DNA of 41,260 nucleotides, from the NCBI RefSeq assembly GCF_003570925.1, contig NZ_QXIS01000007.1, forward strand, positions 10,725 through 51,984. Direction: 5' to 3'. The stretch is from Candidatus Cryosericum terrychapinii. Its GTDB lineage: Bacteria > Caldisericota > Caldisericia > Cryosericales > Cryosericaceae. This document shows, in pieces, positions 8,563 to 16,957 of this stretch. How positions within the stretch are numbered: the first letter of the stretch is position 1; each line of letters begins with the position of its first letter. The notes beneath the pieces are model-generated. The model worked only from the letters and a program-made list of their open reading frames with translations, ran no database searches and was not told the DNA's origin. Position numbers and translations under genes: made by a program.

Positions 8563-9338
8563 ATAGCATCTTGTCCATAAAGGGTCTTGGTAAGAAGTTC
8601 GGTGGGGTATGTGCGGTGGATGAATTCTCACTGGAGCTCGAGCAGGGGACTATCCATGGTCTAATAGGCCCGAATGGCGCGGGGAAGACGACGATCTTCA
8701 ACCTGATGACTGGGATATACCATCCTACAGCTGGGACGATGGCTCTGCGAGGCACGAATCTAGTTGGTCTTGGTTCGTACAGGATTGCACAGCTCGGTAT
8801 AGGGCGCACCTTCCAGAACATACGATTGTTCACTCAGCTCTCCGTCATAGATAATGTGGTCATGGCTAGCGGAGTGGATGCCACCTATGGCATGGTGGAC
8901 GCGATATTCAAGACCAGACGCTACCAGAGGGACGAGGCCAAGATCAGGAAGCGCGCGAGGGAGTTGCTTGATTTGTTGGGTCTGGGAGGTGTTTCTGATG
9001 AGAGGGCGGGGGCTCTTCCATATGGGAGCCAGCGGAAGCTGGAAATCGCCCGTGCGCTTGCGGCGAGACCGGTACTTCTTCTTCTTGATGAACCTGCAGC
9101 AGGCATGAATGAGGAGGAGTCAATGGAGCTGGTCGGGTTCATAAGGGACGTTCGGAAACGCTTTGACTTGACGGTGCTCTTGATCGAGCATCATATGAGT
9201 GTGGTCATGGAGATCTGTGATCGGATAACTGTACTCGATTTTGGCAAGACCATCTGCAATGGAATACCGAAGGAAGTGCAGGCCAATCGGTCCGTCATAG
9301 ATGCCTACCTCGGAGAAACGACGGATAGGGAGAATTGA
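8559..9338 (+). CDS. livG: Branched-chain amino-acid-type ABC ATPase, LivG family
   Basis: A 259-residue ATP-binding subunit. Walker A is GPNGAGKT (37-44), the Q-loop lies in GRTFQNIRLF, the signature is LPYGSQRKLEIARAL, Walker B is LLLLDEPAAG and the H-loop is LLIEHHMSVV. The C-terminus carries the LivG-type extension (FGKTICNGIP, AYLGE). It starts inside the livM stop codon and ends one base before the livF start. Confidence 0.95.
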   Translation: MNSILSIKGLGKKFGGVCAVDEFSLELEQGTIHGLIGPNGAGKTTIFNLMTGIYHPTAGTMALRGTNLVGLGSYRIAQLGIGRTFQNIRLFTQLSVIDNVVMASGVDATYGMVDAIFKTRRYQRDEAKIRKRARELLDLLGLGGVSDERAGALPYGSQRKLEIARALAARPVLLLLDEPAAGMNEEESMELVGFIRDVRKRFDLTVLLIEHHMSVVMEICDRITVLDFGKTICNGIPKEVQANRSVIDAYLGETTDREN

Positions 9339-9339
9339 C

Positions 9340-10041
9340 GTGCTAAGAGTTGAGAATCTGCATGCTTCATATGGTGGGATCAAGGCGTTGAGAGGCATCA
9401 GTTTGGAGGTTGGAGACCATGAGTTTGTCGCAGTGCTCGGGCCCAATGGTGCAGGGAAGTCGACTCTCTTGAAGTGCATCTCCGGACTACATCATCCCTC
9501 CGATGGAACTATCTCCTTCGATGGAAACAGGTTGTCCGGCGTTCCCCATAAGGTCGTCGAGAGTGGCATTGCACTAGTACCCGAGGGACGCCAGATATTG
9601 CCCGGTCTCACGGTGTTGGAGAATCTTCGTGTTGGTGCCTTCACGCGGAAAGACCGCCTGGGGGTCAAACAAGACCTCAACATGGTGTTTGAGCTCTTTC
9701 CTATTCTGGGGCAGCGTCAAACCCAGCTCGGCGGTCTGCTGAGCGGCGGTGAGCAGCAGATGCTTGCGGTAGCACGGGGGCTCATGTCAAGGCCTAAACT
9801 TATGCTGCTAGATGAGCCATCGCTCGGACTAGCCCCGATCATAGTTAATCAGGTTTTTGACATTCTCCAGAAGATCAACCATAGTGGCACTGCGATACTG
9901 ATCGTCGAGCAAAATGTCTACAAAGCATTGTCAATGGCAGAGCGTGCCTATATATTGTCAACTGGAACCATTGAGAAGTCTGGTGCTTGCTCGGACCTGC
10001 GACACGATGACCAACTGGTACATGCCTATCTGGGAAAGTGA
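9340..10041 (+). CDS. livF: Branched-chain amino-acid-type ABC ATPase, LivF family
   Basis: A 233-residue second ATPase subunit. Walker A is GPNGAGK (34-40), followed by VPEGRQILPGLTVLENL, signature LSGGEQQMLAVARGL and Walker B LMLLDEPSLGLAP, all typical of LivF. The GTG at 9340, one base after the livG stop and seven bases after GGGAG, gives the normal family length and N-terminus. With livKHMG it makes a complete high-affinity importer dedicated to the island. Confidence 0.95.
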   Translation: MLRVENLHASYGGIKALRGISLEVGDHEFVAVLGPNGAGKSTLLKCISGLHHPSDGTISFDGNRLSGVPHKVVESGIALVPEGRQILPGLTVLENLRVGAFTRKDRLGVKQDLNMVFELFPILGQRQTQLGGLLSGGEQQMLAVARGLMSRPKLMLLDEPSLGLAPIIVNQVFDILQKINHSGTAILIVEQNVYKALSMAERAYILSTGTIEKSGACSDLRHDDQLVHAYLGK

Positions 10042-10136
10042 TTGTTGATGCACGCATGAACGTTTGTTGCCAAGAAGAGAGCATCTTCGTGGTTCACGTG
10101 GCGAGACGCCACTAATCCCAAGAACTGGAGGTTGTC

Positions 10137-11987
10137 ATGCTGAAAGGATTCATGGGACGGATCCTGCGCGTCGATCTGACGCTCAGTACGGTGATGGTCG
10201 AGGAGCCGCCGGAATCGATCTACAGGAAGTACATCGGGGGAATCGGCCTGGGTGGCTACTTTCTCAGAAAAGAGACGAGTGGGAGCACAGATCCTCTCGG
10301 ACCAGAGAATCGACTGATCTTCATGACTGGCCCGTTCACTGGAACGGGTATCGTATCGAGCGGTCGCCATTCTGTTGTTGCCAAGAGTCCCTTGACGGGC
10401 ATCTGGGGAGAAGCCGATGTCGGTGGGCACTGGGGACTTGCGCTCAAGGGCGCCGGCTACGATGGGATGATCGTTCAGGGGTCGTCCGCGCATCCTGTGT
10501 GCATCTACATCGATGCGGATTCCGTCAAGATAGAGGAAGCAGCGGATTGTTGGGGAAAGGACACGTATGAAACGGAGGAGATACTCAAGGCAAGATATGG
10601 AACCGATGTCCAAGTTCAGACTATCGGGCAGGCAGGAGAACGCCAGATAGGGCTTGCGGGAATATTCACTGATGGCCGTGATGCACGTGCAGCAGCACGG
10701 TGCGGACTTGGGGCGGTCATGGGCTCCAAGAAATTGAAGGCGGTTGTTGTCAAAGGAAACAAGAAGCCCGAGCTTGCCGATGCCCCAACACTGCGAGAAG
10801 AGATGGCCGAGCTAGTCAAGTTTCAGGTGGCAAACCGCGATGGCATGCATGACCACGGGACATCAGAGGGCCTCATCGGAAACGAGCTCTCGGGGGACTT
10901 GCCGATAAGAAACTGGGGTCGTGGAGCTTGGGATGGGAAGTCTGAGAGGATCTCGGGTGAGGAGCAGACAAAGCAGTATCATGCAGTCTCTTTCTTCTGC
11001 GGCAACTGCGTCGTCGGTTGTGGCAGAAAAATCCGCATCGACCAAGGTCCCTACGAGGGAGTGAGTGGCTCTGGGCCGGAATTTGAGACTGTTGGTTCTA
11101 TTGGAAGCAACCTCCTCGTTGATGATCTAGGCGCCATCTGCAAGGCAAATGAGCTTTGTAACCGCTACGGGCTGGATACCATATCTGTCGGTGGAGTCAT
11201 TGGCTTCGCTATGGAGTGCTATGAACATGGATTGATAACGGACAAGGACACCAATGGGCTGAAGCTTACATGGGGATCCCCTGAAGCGCTGATTGGGCTC
11301 GTCCACATGATTGCCAATCAAGAGATGATTGGCGAACTACTTGGCAAGGGAGTTAGAAAGGCCGCGGAAAAGATTGGCGGTTTGGCAAAAGAGTTCGCCA
11401 TCGAGGTGAAGGGTCTCGAGTTCCCTGCGCATGAACCACGTGTCTTCAACTCCACCGCTCTTGGGTACGCGACGTCGAATCGAGGGGCATGCCATCTATC
11501 GGACATGAACGGTCGATTCTACGAAAAGGCGCTTGCAATGCCGGAGATTGGGCTATTTGAGAAACAAGATCCCTATCAGGTAGAGGACAAGGCCAAGATG
11601 GAGGCCGGGCTGCAGAACGTTGCTGGACTGTACGACAGTCTCAAGGAGTGCAAGTTCATGGTGTGGTTCGGCGTGGACACGTCGAAGTTGTTGCATTGGC
11701 TGAACCTGGTGACCGGTTGGGACATGTCCATTGCGGAGTTCCTGCTGGCCGGAGAACGCATCTGGAATCTTCGTCGGCAGTATGACGTGGACTGTGGAAT
11801 CAGCAGGAAGGACGACACGTTGCCGGCGCGCATACTCACTCAGGAGCGCGGCGAGGGAGGATCTGCGCATCATCTCCCGCCTCTAAACAGGATGCTTTCA
11901 GATTACTACGTAGTGAGAGGCTGGGATGAGTTCGGACGACCCACCGAGGAGACGCTGAGACGTCTGGATCTCGTTGCGGAGGACTGA
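10137..11987 (+). CDS. Aldehyde:ferredoxin oxidoreductase family (tungsten bis-pyranopterin)
   Basis: A 616-residue AOR-family enzyme. The [4Fe-4S] cluster ligands are visible as Cys288, Cys291, Cys295 (C-x2-C-x3-C) and Cys505 (ECKF). Pyranopterin-binding stretches include GRHSVVAKSPLTG and GEADVGGHWG near residues 80-105, GQAGERQIGLAGI, and DDTLPAR near the C-terminus. Family members oxidise aldehydes to acids and pass two electrons to ferredoxin, usually with tungsten. It follows the importer by 95 bases, with GGAGG before the ATG. With an iron alcohol dehydrogenase in the same operon, an aldehyde is probably formed in this pathway. The substrate is unknown, and an alternative is one of the non-aldehyde members of the family. 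Confidence 0.93.
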   Translation: MLKGFMGRILRVDLTLSTVMVEEPPESIYRKYIGGIGLGGYFLRKETSGSTDPLGPENRLIFMTGPFTGTGIVSSGRHSVVAKSPLTGIWGEADVGGHWGLALKGAGYDGMIVQGSSAHPVCIYIDADSVKIEEAADCWGKDTYETEEILKARYGTDVQVQTIGQAGERQIGLAGIFTDGRDARAAARCGLGAVMGSKKLKAVVVKGNKKPELADAPTLREEMAELVKFQVANRDGMHDHGTSEGLIGNELSGDLPIRNWGRGAWDGKSERISGEEQTKQYHAVSFFCGNCVVGCGRKIRIDQGPYEGVSGSGPEFETVGSIGSNLLVDDLGAICKANELCNRYGLDTISVGGVIGFAMECYEHGLITDKDTNGLKLTWGSPEALIGLVHMIANQEMIGELLGKGVRKAAEKIGGLAKEFAIEVKGLEFPAHEPRVFNSTALGYATSNRGACHLSDMNGRFYEKALAMPEIGLFEKQDPYQVEDKAKMEAGLQNVAGLYDSLKECKFMVWFGVDTSKLLHWLNLVTGWDMSIAEFLLAGERIWNLRRQYDVDCGISRKDDTLPARILTQERGEGGSAHHLPPLNRMLSDYYVVRGWDEFGRPTEETLRRLDLVAED

Positions 11988-11995
11988 GGACTAAA

Positions 11996-13306
11996 ATGAG
12001 CATCAGCCTCGAACAGCGCAGCGTCCTACTCGACATACTGCGGCGCGAAGTTGTTCCGACGAATGGCTGCACAGACCCGATTTCTGTAGCTTACTCGGTG
12101 GCAGTTGCGCGGAAGGCAGCAAGTGGAGAGGTCACCAGCCTTAGGGTGTCTGTCAACCCCGGATTGTTCAAGAATGCACAAGGGGTTGGCATCCCTGGAA
12201 GTAGTGCGCGGGGACTGCTGATAGCAGCGGCTTTAGGGTGTGTTGCTGGGAATCCCGATAGGAAATATCAGGTGATTGAGGGAATCAGGGACAGCGACGT
12301 TGCACGAGCAACAGCACTAGTGCAATCAGGGATTGTCGATGTGGACATAGACTGGGGCCATGACAGTCTTTTCATCGAGACCGAGTTGGTGACTGCTTCT
12401 GGGTCAGTCAGAGTCGTCACTGTTGACAAGTATCTGAATGTCGTCTCTGTCGAGCGCACAGACGGTGTTCAGGTTTCGGTCGGTTCGTCCAAGGGAGTCG
12501 AAGCGGGCGAGCCTTGCCCAATCTCAACCTTCGAACTCGATGAGCTCGTCGAGTTCGCGAATTTCCTTCCGTTGCGGGATGTCAGCATGATCGAGGATGG
12601 GATTCGCATGAATATGGATATGGCTGGCGAGGGCCTGCACTTAGACAATGGTTTCGGCCATCAGCTCGCTGCGCTCGTGCAAAAGGGGGATTTGGGCAGC
12701 GGTATGGCCACAAGGGCACAAGTACTTTGCTCTGCTGCGTCGCAGGCTCGGATGTCAGGCAGCCGTCTTCCCGTGATGAGCAGTGCAGGGAGTGGCAACC
12801 ATGGGATTACCGTCTTTCTCACCTGCGTTGCTGCAGCGGAGGCTCTCGGGTCTTCGCATGAAGAGCTTGTCCGTTCGCTCATACTCGCGAACCTGGTAAC
12901 AGTGTACGTTAAGGCTTTTACTGGCACTCTTTCGGCCATGTGTGGTTGTGGAGTTGCGGCAGGGGTGGGAGCGACCGTTGGAGTGGTTTACCTCCTGAAG
13001 GGGACGACGATGGAGATGCTCGGTGCCATGATGAACATGGTAGGGTCCATCTCAGGGGTAGTATGTGATGGCGCCAAAGAAGGATGTTCGTTGAAAGTAG
13101 CTCTGGCATCGGGATGGGCCGTGGAGTCGGCCCTGCTCGCCGCTTCGGGTGCCATAGTACCATCTTGTGACGGCATTGTTGCGCCGGACATGCGAAGCCT
13201 CTTGGGTAACCTTGGGCTGGTGAGTGGAGAGGGTATGAAGAACTCGAATCGAGTGGTAATAGGCATCATGCAGCGTTCCGAAGCTGGTGGCCAGCCTGGC
13301 TGCTAG
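11996..13306 (+). CDS. L-cysteine desulfidase / serine dehydratase-alpha-like lyase (CyuA/UPF0597 family)
   Basis: A 436-residue homologue of the CyuA/YhaM family. It starts VVPTNGCTDPIS with Cys25, and has a C-terminal set of cysteines Cys316/Cys318, Cys357 and Cys364 in the pattern expected for a [4Fe-4S] cluster. A serine-dehydratase-alpha-like core includes SSAGSGNHGI and KAFTGTLSAMCGCG. Characterised members cleave L-cysteine to sulfide, pyruvate and ammonia through an aminoacrylate-type intermediate. It starts nine bases after the AOR stop, with GAGGAC upstream. The operon context does not by itself point to cysteine; another 3-substituted amino acid is possible. RidA upstream fits release of an enamine. 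Confidence 0.88.
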   Translation: MSISLEQRSVLLDILRREVVPTNGCTDPISVAYSVAVARKAASGEVTSLRVSVNPGLFKNAQGVGIPGSSARGLLIAAALGCVAGNPDRKYQVIEGIRDSDVARATALVQSGIVDVDIDWGHDSLFIETELVTASGSVRVVTVDKYLNVVSVERTDGVQVSVGSSKGVEAGEPCPISTFELDELVEFANFLPLRDVSMIEDGIRMNMDMAGEGLHLDNGFGHQLAALVQKGDLGSGMATRAQVLCSAASQARMSGSRLPVMSSAGSGNHGITVFLTCVAAAEALGSSHEELVRSLILANLVTVYVKAFTGTLSAMCGCGVAAGVGATVGVVYLLKGTTMEMLGAMMNMVGSISGVVCDGAKEGCSLKVALASGWAVESALLAASGAIVPSCDGIVAPDMRSLLGNLGLVSGEGMKNSNRVVIGIMQRSEAGGQPGC

Positions 13307-13323
13307 CTGGTAGTGCATTTCTA

Positions 13324-13344
13324 CTGGCGTACTAAGTACGCCAG
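13324..13344. repeat. Short palindrome between desulfidase-like and alcohol dehydrogenase genes
   Basis: Arms CTGGCGTAC (13324-13332) and GTACGCCAG (13336-13344) enclose TAA; T13333 and A13335 can extend the pairing to ten bases. There is no T run after it. It may be an operator, an mRNA processing stem or a weak intercistronic hairpin just before a strong ribosome site (GGAGG at 13354). Confidence 0.6.
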
Positions 13345-13367
13345 AACCTTCGAGGAGGTAGACGGAT

Positions 13368-14561
13368 ATGAGAATGGATGGGCTTCAGAGGTTTTCGTTT
13401 GATGAGCCTACAAGAATCATCTACGGTGAGGGATCACTCAGCGAGCTGAAAAACGAGCTGGCTCGACTTGGGTCCAAGTCGGTAGTCCTGGTCTGCGATG
13501 AGGGCATCGCGAAGGCAGGGCTGGCCGACAAGGCAAAGGCAGTGGTGAGTGATTTGCCTGGCGTGACCGTGAATGTGTATGACAAGATCATAGTGAACCC
13601 CTTAGACACGACAATGGACGAAGCGTTCGACTACGCCGTGTCTGTTGATGCCGACACCATCGTAGGAATCGGAGGGGGAAGCGCGCTGGATTCTGCCAAG
13701 GGCATCGCCCTCCTGATGACCAACGGTGGCAAGATGAGGGATTATCTCATGGATGGAAAGGTGGTGTCGAAGGTCATAGCGCCATTCATCGCCATTCCAA
13801 CGACAGCTGGCACCGGTAGTGAAGTCACCCGTACCGTAGTTGCAACGGATCACTTGACTCATTTCAAGGACGGCTTCAAGTACGGAGACACGATGTTTGC
13901 GCGTGTTGCCATTCTCGATCCGCTGCTTATGTCCGGGTTGCCCGCACCAGTCCTTGCAGCATGCGCCATGGATGCCCTGACCCACGCTATCGAGTCCTAC
14001 ACTTCGTGGAAGGGAAATCCTTTCACAGACTCCATAAACATTGGCGCAATTCGAATGATCGGGGAGAACCTCCGAACGGCCTTCTCACAGCCCGCCAATA
14101 TTGATGCCAAAGGCAAGCTGCTCCTTGCTTCCTGTATGACGGGCGTGGCTTTTGACCAAGCGGGTCTAGGGCTTGCGCATTGCATGGGCCACCCAATGGG
14201 AGGGCTGTTCAATGTTGCACACGGTGTTGCGTGCGGGATGTGTCTGCCGGTAGTGATGGATTTCAATGCAGTTGCAGTTCCAGAGAAGTTCGCACGAATC
14301 GCCGTCGAACTCGGCGAGAACCTTGAAGGCCTCACGAAGATGGAAGCCGCTCACTGTGCTGCTCGAGCAGTAAGGCAGCTGCTGAGAGACCTTGACCTGC
14401 CAATGACTCTTGGTGATGTTGGCATAGATGCACAGGAGATTGGAAGACTGGCTCATGATGCTATGGGTTTCCCAGGCATGCGTGGAGCTAACCCCAGGGC
14501 TGTTGACCAGAAAGGAATCGAGCAGCTGTTTGCACAACTCGTAACCAGGGTTGAGGACTAG
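13368..14561 (+). CDS. Iron-containing alcohol dehydrogenase
   Basis: A 397-residue group III (Fe-ADH) enzyme. The NAD(P)-binding part has GIGGGSALDSAKG (residues 100-112) and PTTAGTGSE (144-152). Metal ligands are Asp202, His206, His271 and His285, in MDALTHAIESY, LGLAHCMGHPMGG and NVAHGVACG, all intact. The family reduces aldehydes to alcohols or the reverse with NAD(P)H, using Fe2+ or Zn2+. The ATG at 13368 lies nine bases after GGAGG. In this operon it could dispose of excess reducing equivalents by reducing the aldehyde that the AOR-family enzyme oxidises, or act on a hydroxyacid or diol. Substrate not predictable. Confidence 0.94.
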   Translation: MRMDGLQRFSFDEPTRIIYGEGSLSELKNELARLGSKSVVLVCDEGIAKAGLADKAKAVVSDLPGVTVNVYDKIIVNPLDTTMDEAFDYAVSVDADTIVGIGGGSALDSAKGIALLMTNGGKMRDYLMDGKVVSKVIAPFIAIPTTAGTGSEVTRTVVATDHLTHFKDGFKYGDTMFARVAILDPLLMSGLPAPVLAACAMDALTHAIESYTSWKGNPFTDSINIGAIRMIGENLRTAFSQPANIDAKGKLLLASCMTGVAFDQAGLGLAHCMGHPMGGLFNVAHGVACGMCLPVVMDFNAVAVPEKFARIAVELGENLEGLTKMEAAHCAARAVRQLLRDLDLPMTLGDVGIDAQEIGRLAHDAMGFPGMRGANPRAVDQKGIEQLFAQLVTRVED

Positions 14562-14566
14562 ACGAC

Positions 14567-14902
14567 TTGGGGCAGCGAATAGTAGTACTACATGAGAAAG
14601 ACAACGTTGGCACTGCCGTGGATGACATCGATGTTGCTGACATACTCGACTATGGTATGGGCGAGCGTCGTGGTAGCGTTACGGCCGCTGATCGTATTCC
14701 GTTCGGTTTCAAGATCGCCTTGGTCGACATCGCCAACGGCGAGGACATAGTGAAATATGGTGAGGTGATCGGTTCGGCGTCTCGTTCAATAAGAGCGGGC
14801 GAGCTCGTTCATACTCAAAATGTTGAAGGGGGGCGGGGGCGGGGAGATATACCGGCATCCGAAGGCACGAGGGCTAGACGAAGGACCTCGGGCAAGGAGT
14901 AG
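14567..14902 (+). CDS. UxaA/SuyA-type small subunit (SAF domain)
   Basis: A 111-residue SAF-domain protein that matches the N-terminal part of altronate/galactarate dehydratases and the small subunit of (2R)-sulfolactate sulfo-lyase (SuyA). Diagnostic stretches are IPFGFKIALVDI, IVKYGEVIG and GELVHTQN, where the family usually has VHTHN; the second histidine is glutamine here. The start is TTG, five bases after the dehydrogenase stop, with GAGG upstream. It is five bases before the large subunit and certainly forms one enzyme with it. The Arg/Gly-rich tail is probably disordered. Confidence 0.85.
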   Translation: MGQRIVVLHEKDNVGTAVDDIDVADILDYGMGERRGSVTAADRIPFGFKIALVDIANGEDIVKYGEVIGSASRSIRAGELVHTQNVEGGRGRGDIPASEGTRARRRTSGKE

Positions 14903-14907
14903 ACACC

Positions 14908-16110
14908 TTGAGCATACTTGGGTACACCAGGTCAGACGGCAGAGTCGGCATAAGAAACCTCGTTCTCATTCTTGCAATCGCGCGAGGGCCTCACTTTGTA
15001 GCTGCGAAGATCTGCGAGCAGGTTCGAGGAACAACGTACTTTGTTGCCGGGGACGAAGACGGCAGGGACTCGGATGATAGATTAACCATTGCCAGGGTTC
15101 ACGCGGGTCTGGGAAGCAATCCCAATGTTGGGGCGGTGATGATCGTGTGCAACAGCCGCACCACAGGCTATCCGGAGCTCCGTGCTGACGTGCTTGCTTC
15201 AGAAATAAGGAAAACCGGGAAGCCTGTCGAGATACTTGACTTGGAGAAGTGCGACGGGGGACTATACGGCGCCCTAGGGCAGGGAGTCCGGGTTGCCCGA
15301 CGGTTGGTAGTCCAGATATCAAGGCAGCGGCGCACGAGCTCCGATTTCGGTGCCTTGACGATTGGGATCAAGTGCGGCTTGTCAGATGCAACTTCGGGTC
15401 TGGCGGGGAACCCAGTGGTCGGATACGCTGTTGATCGTCTGCTGGATTCAGGCGGCACAGCTTTCTTCTCTGAGACCACGGAAGTGATTGGAGCAGAACA
15501 TATCCTGGCAAGACGGTGTCACGACGATACAGTTAGAAGAGCCTTTTTGGATGCCGTGGCCAAAACGGAAGAAGCAGCAAAGGCTACGGGTGAAGACATT
15601 AGGACGATCAATCCCATTCCTGCCAATATCGAAGCCGGCATTACGACGCTGGAGGAGAAGTCCTTGGGGGCTGTGGCGAAGTCAGGGCACCACACCATTC
15701 AGGGCGTCCTGCGGTACGCTGAACGCCCGGCGTCTACAGGACTCTTCTTTGTGGACTCATGGATGTCGTCTTCCTCCCTTTTCCTTGGATATGCGGCTTC
15801 AGGCGCCCAGCTGATCATCTTCCAATTGGGAGGGGGAGCCCTCCACGTGGATGCTGCACTCCCCAGCACGTCCACGGGACTCGTGGCGCCCATCTTCTAC
15901 GCGACGGGTAACCCTAGGACATCTAGGAACCTGAAGGACGAAATCGATTTTGACTCAAGTAGCATTATTGAACATGGTGCGCTTCTGGCCGAGGTCGGCG
16001 AACAATTGGTCGGCATCCTGTCCGATGTGGCTTCCGGTACTTTCACCAAGGCGGAGGCATTGCTATACCAGGACCCAGTTGACGTTTACTTGAAGGGGCC
16101 GCAGCTGTAG
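14908..16110 (+). CDS. UxaA/SuyB-type large subunit (hydro-lyase or sulfo-lyase)
   Basis: A 400-residue homologue of the C-terminal domain of UxaA/GarD dehydratases and of SuyB. The opening GYTRSDGRVGIRN is the family signature. Cys92 in IVCNSR, Cys125 in EKCDGG and Cys166 in GIKCGLSDATSG are conserved-type positions. Known members remove water from sugar acids, or sulfite from sulfolactate, with Fe2+ or Fe-S help. The start is TTG with GGAG upstream. Whether this pair acts on a sugar acid, a sulfonate or another beta-substituted hydroxyacid is open. The presence of a desulfidase homologue makes a sulfur substrate worth testing, but gene order alone does not prove it. Confidence 0.85.
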   Translation: MSILGYTRSDGRVGIRNLVLILAIARGPHFVAAKICEQVRGTTYFVAGDEDGRDSDDRLTIARVHAGLGSNPNVGAVMIVCNSRTTGYPELRADVLASEIRKTGKPVEILDLEKCDGGLYGALGQGVRVARRLVVQISRQRRTSSDFGALTIGIKCGLSDATSGLAGNPVVGYAVDRLLDSGGTAFFSETTEVIGAEHILARRCHDDTVRRAFLDAVAKTEEAAKATGEDIRTINPIPANIEAGITTLEEKSLGAVAKSGHHTIQGVLRYAERPASTGLFFVDSWMSSSSLFLGYAASGAQLIIFQLGGGALHVDAALPSTSTGLVAPIFYATGNPRTSRNLKDEIDFDSSSIIEHGALLAEVGEQLVGILSDVASGTFTKAEALLYQDPVDVYLKGPQL

Positions 16111-16141
16111 TCCAGCTCGCATGTTCCGAACGCATGTCCGT

Positions 16142-16180
16142 AAGCCCCGGAGGTTCGATTCGACGCACTCCGGGGCTTTT
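16142..16180. terminator. Bidirectional intrinsic terminator
   Basis: Arms AAGCCCCGGAG (16142-16152) and CTCCGGGGCTT (16168-16178) pair perfectly over 11 bases with a 15-base loop, followed by TTTT on the plus strand. It sits between the convergent UxaA-type gene and the MoaD-like gene and closes the catabolic operon; on the minus strand only a short T run follows. Confidence 0.85.
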
Positions 16181-16230
16181 CCAAAGCAGACGAACAACTA
16201 GGCAGGCATACGTATGTAAGGTTCCTAAGT

Positions 16231-16479
16231 TCAGCCCCCAAACATCATCGAGTATACGTCTAGTACATCCTTGTCATGCACCATCGTGGAGTCGGCCATG
16301 TTGTCATGTACAAGCTCCCCGTTAAGGACGAACAAACCGGCTTCCATAGGGCCAATGGACAAAATCCTGGCGACACCTAGGACGGTTGTTTCGTCGGGTA
16401 TGTTGAGACTCGCAGTGCCCCCACGGGATTTTGCATACTTCTTGAGGCTGGCATGCAGGCGAACTGTTATCGATGTCAA
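16231..16479 (-). CDS. MoaD/ThiS-like sulfur carrier protein
   Basis: An 82-residue beta-grasp protein ending in Gly-Gly, the C-terminal pair that becomes a thiocarboxylate in MoaD and ThiS. It opens with SITVRLHASLKKYA and has the MoaD-like FVLNGELVHDN. MoaD-type carriers supply sulfur for molybdopterin/tungstopterin, and dedicated copies often lie near AOR-family genes, which fits the AOR gene in this island. The start is TTG overlapping the TGA of the upstream frame (TTGA), with GGAGGG five bases before it. It is convergent with the island, not in its operon. Confidence 0.82.
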   Translation of the reverse strand: MTSITVRLHASLKKYAKSRGGTASLNIPDETTVLGVARILSIGPMEAGLFVLNGELVHDNMADSTMVHDKDVLDVYSMMFGG

Positions 16480-16742
16480 CTATACCCTCCTGGATGAAGA
16501 GATACCCCACAAGGATAGTGCGCTGAACATGAGAGGAACGAAGTGTTTCGCAATCGCGACAGCGCGTAAGGCAGTCGGGTGCCCGCGCACGATCGCGGTC
16601 CATCCGTGTGGGGGCCGTGAGGTCCCGCAGCCGACGAACTCAGATCTCCCCAGGGGGTGAGTCGGGGAAAAACAACACATCGACTCCCTTCAAACGCTGC
16701 CTTGTTGTGTCGTTCAAGCCCGCGTTCGAAATCGTAGTTCAT
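16476..16742 (-). CDS. Short hypothetical protein, possibly a frameshifted remnant
   Basis: A good ribosome site (GGAGAGGGAG) and a promoter at 16823-16851 precede an ATG opening MNYDFERGLERHNKAAFEG. The frame stays open for 88 residues and overlaps the MoaD start, but after about residue 19 it becomes Ser/Pro/His/Cys-rich and unlike a folded protein. More protein-like text continues in other frames: first VDVLFFPDSPPGEI, then EFVGCGTSRPPHGWTAIVRG to a stop at 16480, with higher GC at third codon positions. This suggests two indels in a once intact gene of about 85-90 residues. I do not recognise the family. It is either a decaying gene or one with sequencing errors. Confidence 0.4.
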   Translation of the reverse strand: MNYDFERGLERHNKAAFEGSRCVVFPRLTPWGDLSSSAAGPHGPHTDGPRSCAGTRLPYALSRLRNTSFLSCSAHYPCGVSLHPGGYS

Positions 16743-16822
16743 CTCCCTCTCCTTTTTCCGGTATGCCGCTATCACGTCGACGTGTCTGACAAAGGCGGTT
16801 GAACCTACAGGTAATTCATATA

Positions 16823-16851
16823 ATTATACCAGCATTCTCCTCGATGGTGAA
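16823..16851 (-). promoter_or_regulatory. Extended -10 promoter for the moaD-side transcript
   Basis: On the minus strand TTCACC (16851-16846) is followed after 17 bases by TATAAT (16828-16823), with TGG directly before it giving an extended -10 (TG-n-TATAAT). The transcript would run through the small damaged frame into the MoaD-like gene. Confidence 0.65.
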
Positions 16852-16957
16852 GAGCGCGTTGCAACATGTCAATTCACCCTGAGCAGAGAGGTTGTGGGGG
16901 ACCCATACGTCATGACTGTTACACTTCGGGACGGTTCCATCCTTCCCGCAAACGCGA

